Below the pieces are notes generated by a model. It saw only the letters and a list, made by a program, of their open reading frames with translations, made no database searches and was not told the origin of the DNA. From Colius striatus (taxonomy: Eukaryota; Chordata; Aves; Coliiformes; Coliidae), in assembly GCF_028858725.1 (NCBI RefSeq), contig NC_084774.1, positions 10,948,001 through 11,012,000 of the forward strand: a DNA stretch of 64,000 nt. The letters run 5' to 3'. Below, one piece after another: positions 60,401 through 64,000 of this stretch. Each line of letters opens with the position of its first letter. Position 1 is the stretch's first letter. Made by a program: the position numbers and the translations under genes.

Positions 60401-62071
60401 GCTGTTAGGCTGCTGGTTTTTCTGTCTTAGGAAACACAGAATGGGAAATCCTAGCTTGAATTAGGGAGAGGGGCCAGATGAAAGTGAGGAGCTGATAGTT
60501 GCAGAGTGCTGCTCCACACATTTCTCTTGCACTCAGTTAAACTACAAAATAATCAGATTAAGCCATAACTGTGTAAATGGGGCCTGAGTATGTTTGCTCT
60601 GCTGACTTGGTCATGCATTCAGGACGTTCAGAGTGGTGTAACTACAGCCCAGGAGGTATTAGTCACGCTGGGAGAGCTTCAGTGAATATAAGAGGGCTTC
60701 ATCTGGGCAGTTACCAAGGCAACTCTTGCTAATATTTCATTACAATGCATTCGCCCTCTGCAAGTCCCACGGATTAGGACTGGGAATCTCAGAAAGAAGA
60801 GTTTATTGTCAATATTGTGCTTGGATGGGGTGTATCCCAGAGAAAAAAAAGAAGAAAATACAAAGTGAATCATCCCCCCTAGGATGAACCCACAATGCAC
60901 AGCTGGAGCTAAACTCTGCCTGTCACCCAGGGCTGCCTTGTGCTCCATGCAGAGCCTTGGGTAGTAACTAATCTCCCTCTTGCTCTGCAAGTGCAAAATG
61001 CAGGTATGAACTCATCCTCATTCATAAGACACTGCAGCAATGCAGTGCTGGGCTCCATTCAGAGTGGCTGCAGCACAGCTTGTAGGGGTATACAAGCTGG
61101 TGCCCTCAGGGAGAGAGGCCAGTGTGCTGCAGATGGGGCCACTTCACACCCAGCTGCCAGGGCTGTGATCTGCTGGCATCGTGTGCCCTGTGCCAGCACG
61201 TGGGGCTATGGCAAGCAGGAGCTGTTTGACCTTCCCAGGCCATGGGGGCTGAGCCATTGCAAACGGACGTCTGGCAGCGTTTTTTCTTTGCCTTGCAGCT
61301 TCTGCCCTGGTAAAGGATGGGGAGTAGTGGGCTGAGAGAGTGGTATCACATTGCTGTCTCCTAATGTGCTTAAATCAAATCATGCAAACATGAGGGTGTT
61401 GATTGTGCATACCCAGGATACCAGCTCCTTCTGTCTGTCTGCACTGATCTTTGTTACTCCAGAGGAGTTATCTTTTCCCTCACCTTGTCCTGCCTGAAGT
61501 GAGAAGGAAACACAAAACCTGTGTGTTGAGACAAAGTTTTTGCCTTGACATCTCGTACACACAAGGTTCCAGGAATGGTCTGGATAGGGTGGTGCATGGC
61601 TGGTCTTTGCTTCCCATCTTGCAGCCAAAGCCCTGTGGCTGTTTGGTGACCCCAGCACAGCCTGCCTGTGTGGCAGAGACCTCCTGGCAGAGGCCCCATG
61701 GACTCATTGTACCAGTGCTGCTTGTATTGGCCACCCATCTTCCTGGACATGGGGAATGAGGTTATTTCCCACGTTCAGAAACTGCTTTGAAAGAGATGAG
61801 GGATGAAACTCTTCATTTTTAGCTTTTTTTTTAGACTTTGCTAACCTCTTTACCAGCTGGCATTCTTTATAAGACCCACAGTTCTCATTTCATGTGGGAA
61901 AACATGTGCAGCACAATTAGAAAAGCTTCTGGGGAGCAGCAAAACCTGGAGTTTTATGGCTGGAATGTGTCTCCACTGCTTCATACACTTTTGTGTGTTT
62001 TTAAACACCAAGCTCAACTGCAGACTAGATGTAACAGGAACATTCCAAATGGAATTGTTTGTTCTACTGAG

Positions 62072-62412
62072 TCACAGAATCACAGAATCTCAAGGACTAG
62101 AAGGGACCTCGAAAGCTCATCCAGTCCAACCCCCCTGCCAGAGCAGCATCACCTAGAGTAGGTCACACAGGAACTCATCCAGGTGGGTTGGAATGTCTCC
62201 AGAGAAGGAAACTCCACAGCCCATCTGGGCAGCCCCTTCCAGTGCTCCCTCACCTCAACAGGGAAGAAGTTTTTCCTTGTGTTTCTTTGGAACCTCTTCT
62301 GTTCCAGCTTAAAGAGCCCCAGCTCCCTCAGCTTTTCATCAGAACGGGGATGCTCCACTCCTGTCGTCGTCTTTGTGGCTCTGTGCTGAACTCTCCAGCA
62401 GCTCCCTGTCCC
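62072..62412 (-). mobile_element. CR1 LINE 3' fragment, minus strand
   Basis: On the plus strand it begins TCACAGAATCACAGAATCTC and passes through CATCCAGTCCAACCCCCCTG, CCAGTGCTCCCTCACCTCAA and AAAGAGCCCCAGCTCCCTCA to GAACTCTCCAGCAGCTCCCT. It extends about 110 bases further 5' in element terms than the related copy at 46331. It no longer codes. Confidence 0.92.
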
Positions 62413-64000
62413 ACCAAGTCCATTGGGTTGCTGGGTCTGTGCACCTTCCTCTAATGCTGGCCCTTGTGACCGCCACAAGAGTTGTTGCTGATTGTTTTGG
62501 GGAGCCACAGCCACTGTGTGTTGGGCTGGGCATCCCCTTCAGCTGGCAAAACACATGTGAAATCCAGAGCACAGCTGCTGGTGTGGGATATTTGTTGAGA
62601 TGATGGTTCCTCTGGGGCCACCTTGGCATTTGTAATGCCACTGGGGTCTGTTGCTTATTCTTAATGACACTTTTCATTAACTATGTATTATTTCTCATTA
62701 AAGAAACAGGAAAATGCCAGAGCTACCATCCTGTAGGACAGAGAAGATAGTCCATATACCTGAAATTGATTGTGGAGGGGCTTTAAGTCATGATTTAGGT
62801 CTCATCAGTCCTGGGGAAATTGGCTCTACATGATTTCAGTGCAATTAGCCCTAACAGGAACCATTGACATTCGTACTGGCTATTTGAGTATGTGCCTCAC
62901 CATCTCATGGCTCCAGTTAAATCTACATTCTCAGTAGAAAGATTCCCTATGAGAAGCCAGAAGAGCACATTTGGATCAATCTGATTATAATAAAGGAGAA
63001 CTCTGGCCTTAAAGTCCCTAAGTGTGTCAAATGCTGCTGACAAAAGACCAGCTTGAAGGTAGAAGTTGTTTTTATAGCAGAGCTCTGCCCCTGCCTGGGG
63101 GTAGGTAACTGTGTCAGTGCTGTGTTCTCTGCAGACAGCTGTGTTACCCACCAAGCTCAGCACCCAAGCTCACTGGTTTGGCAGCCCTAATGAAATCAGA
63201 GCACTTCAAACCACAGCTTTCAGCTGAACAGATGTGCAGTTAATGAGAACATGGTCACAAGGGCAGGACAGGCAGAGGCAAACTGCACAGCGGTGTCTTG
63301 CCTTGCTGAACTGGATGAGATCTTCCTTTTAGCAGGTTAGCTACTAACTTTCTCCGTGACTTATTGTTTTCAAAGTTATTTGTGACCTTAGCACCAGCTC
63401 TCAGGAATAGAAAGGAGAAAAGAAAGCTCTTGAATAGAAGGCAGTGGCTGATTTAACCCAAGCAATCCACATTGATGTGAATCATTCCCTCCCCTCCTTC
63501 AAATAAATGTGAGTTATAAGTGCTAGCTGTTTGGTCTGAAATCCCCAAAGTTCCTTGACACTAATCATTTCCAGCTAGATTTTGAGAAATTGGCTGTAAT
63601 ATGATCTTTGTAGGAAGACAGCAAGGGTCTGTCCTGACCCCATGCCTGAAGAATATTTGTGCACATAGCCACAGGGTACAGAAACCACGAGGTGAAGTAA
63701 TCTGCGGGACAATGAGCTTCCCGGTATTCAAAGAAGTTGCAATGACACAGTAGGAAAAATCCTATTCTCTGAGTCAGGCTTGAGTCAGTCTCCCATTTGC
63801 AGTGCTGGATATGTCCCACCTTTCAGACAAGAAGTAAAAGCATGTTCTGTCTATGAGTCTCTCTAGCTTGCCCCCACTGCTCTTTCACGCTGGAGTGGGT
63901 GCATTCACTCCCAGCACCGTGCTGGTTTTCATCCCGAGCACATTCGCTCGTCCCACTTCTTCCTCTGTATCTTGACACAGCAGCCTTCACTCTCCTGTCT

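Larger units (their letters stand above)
48857..64000. other. Gene-poor tail of the window, possible intron of the unidentified gene
   Basis: If the gene continues, its next exon must start in phase 0. I found no segment here with a good acceptor, phase-0 protein-like frame and good donor. The stretch contains the CR1 at 62072-62412, a 14-bp tandem pair at 52837-52864 and AT-rich enhancer-like DNA at 57100-57480. It may be one large intron or intergenic DNA. Confidence 0.45.

Noticed and set aside
33646-64000. LAMA5, the expected human neighbour
   Set aside because: I found no laminin N-terminal, EGF-like or G-domain exon on either strand.
1-64000. miR-1 / miR-133a cluster known near GATA5 in this syntenic region
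   Set aside because: I looked for the mature miR-1 and miR-133a sequences and did not see either.
1-64000. CRISPR arrays, phage, plasmid or bacterial defence genes
   Set aside because: The window is vertebrate nuclear DNA. There are no regularly spaced repeats and no dense run of intronless genes.

Overview
This window looks like nuclear DNA of a bird. It has vertebrate gene architecture: long introns, GT-AG exons, CpG-island promoters and AATAAA poly(A) signals. It also carries at least eight fragments of CR1, the LINE family that dominates bird genomes, several with the avian CR1 3' end. Two genes are firmly recognised, CABLES2 and RPS21. They are neighbours in the region equivalent to human 20q13.33, which corresponds to chicken chromosome 20. 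I see no prokaryotic, viral, CRISPR or plasmid sequence.

Layout: positions 1-4300 are intergenic. A CpG island at about 5200-6620 drives CABLES2 (+ strand). Its nine coding exons run from 5618 to 26136 and encode 501 residues, and all exon phases agree. A 3'UTR of up to 2.9 kb ends near the AATAAA at 29055. A 0.7-kb spacer holding a CR1 fragment leads into a second CpG island, the promoter of RPS21 (+ strand). RPS21 has one non-coding and five coding exons, 29808 to about 33645, and encodes the full 83-residue ribosomal protein eS21. Its fourth intron contains a sense-oriented CR1 with a long remnant of the reverse-transcriptase ORF.

From 33.6 kb to 64 kb the sequence is gene-poor. The only exons I can support there belong to an unidentified spliced gene on the + strand: a probable 5'UTR exon (40068-40184), a first coding exon (42215-42329) and a second coding exon (48801-48856). 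Their phases match and together they give a 57-residue N-terminus. The rest must lie in exons I cannot recognise or beyond position 64000. More CR1 pieces, short tandem duplications and AT-rich stretches that look like conserved regulatory DNA fill the remainder.

CABLES2 is a Cdk/Abl adaptor with a C-terminal cyclin-box fold; RPS21 is a housekeeping component of the 40S subunit. They share a neighbourhood but no pathway is evident. The most interesting items are the unidentified gene, a duplicated CCAAT module flanking a perfect octamer in the CABLES2 promoter, and the head-to-tail CABLES2-RPS21 order. As far as I recall, the human pair is convergent. I found no convincing undescribed molecular system.
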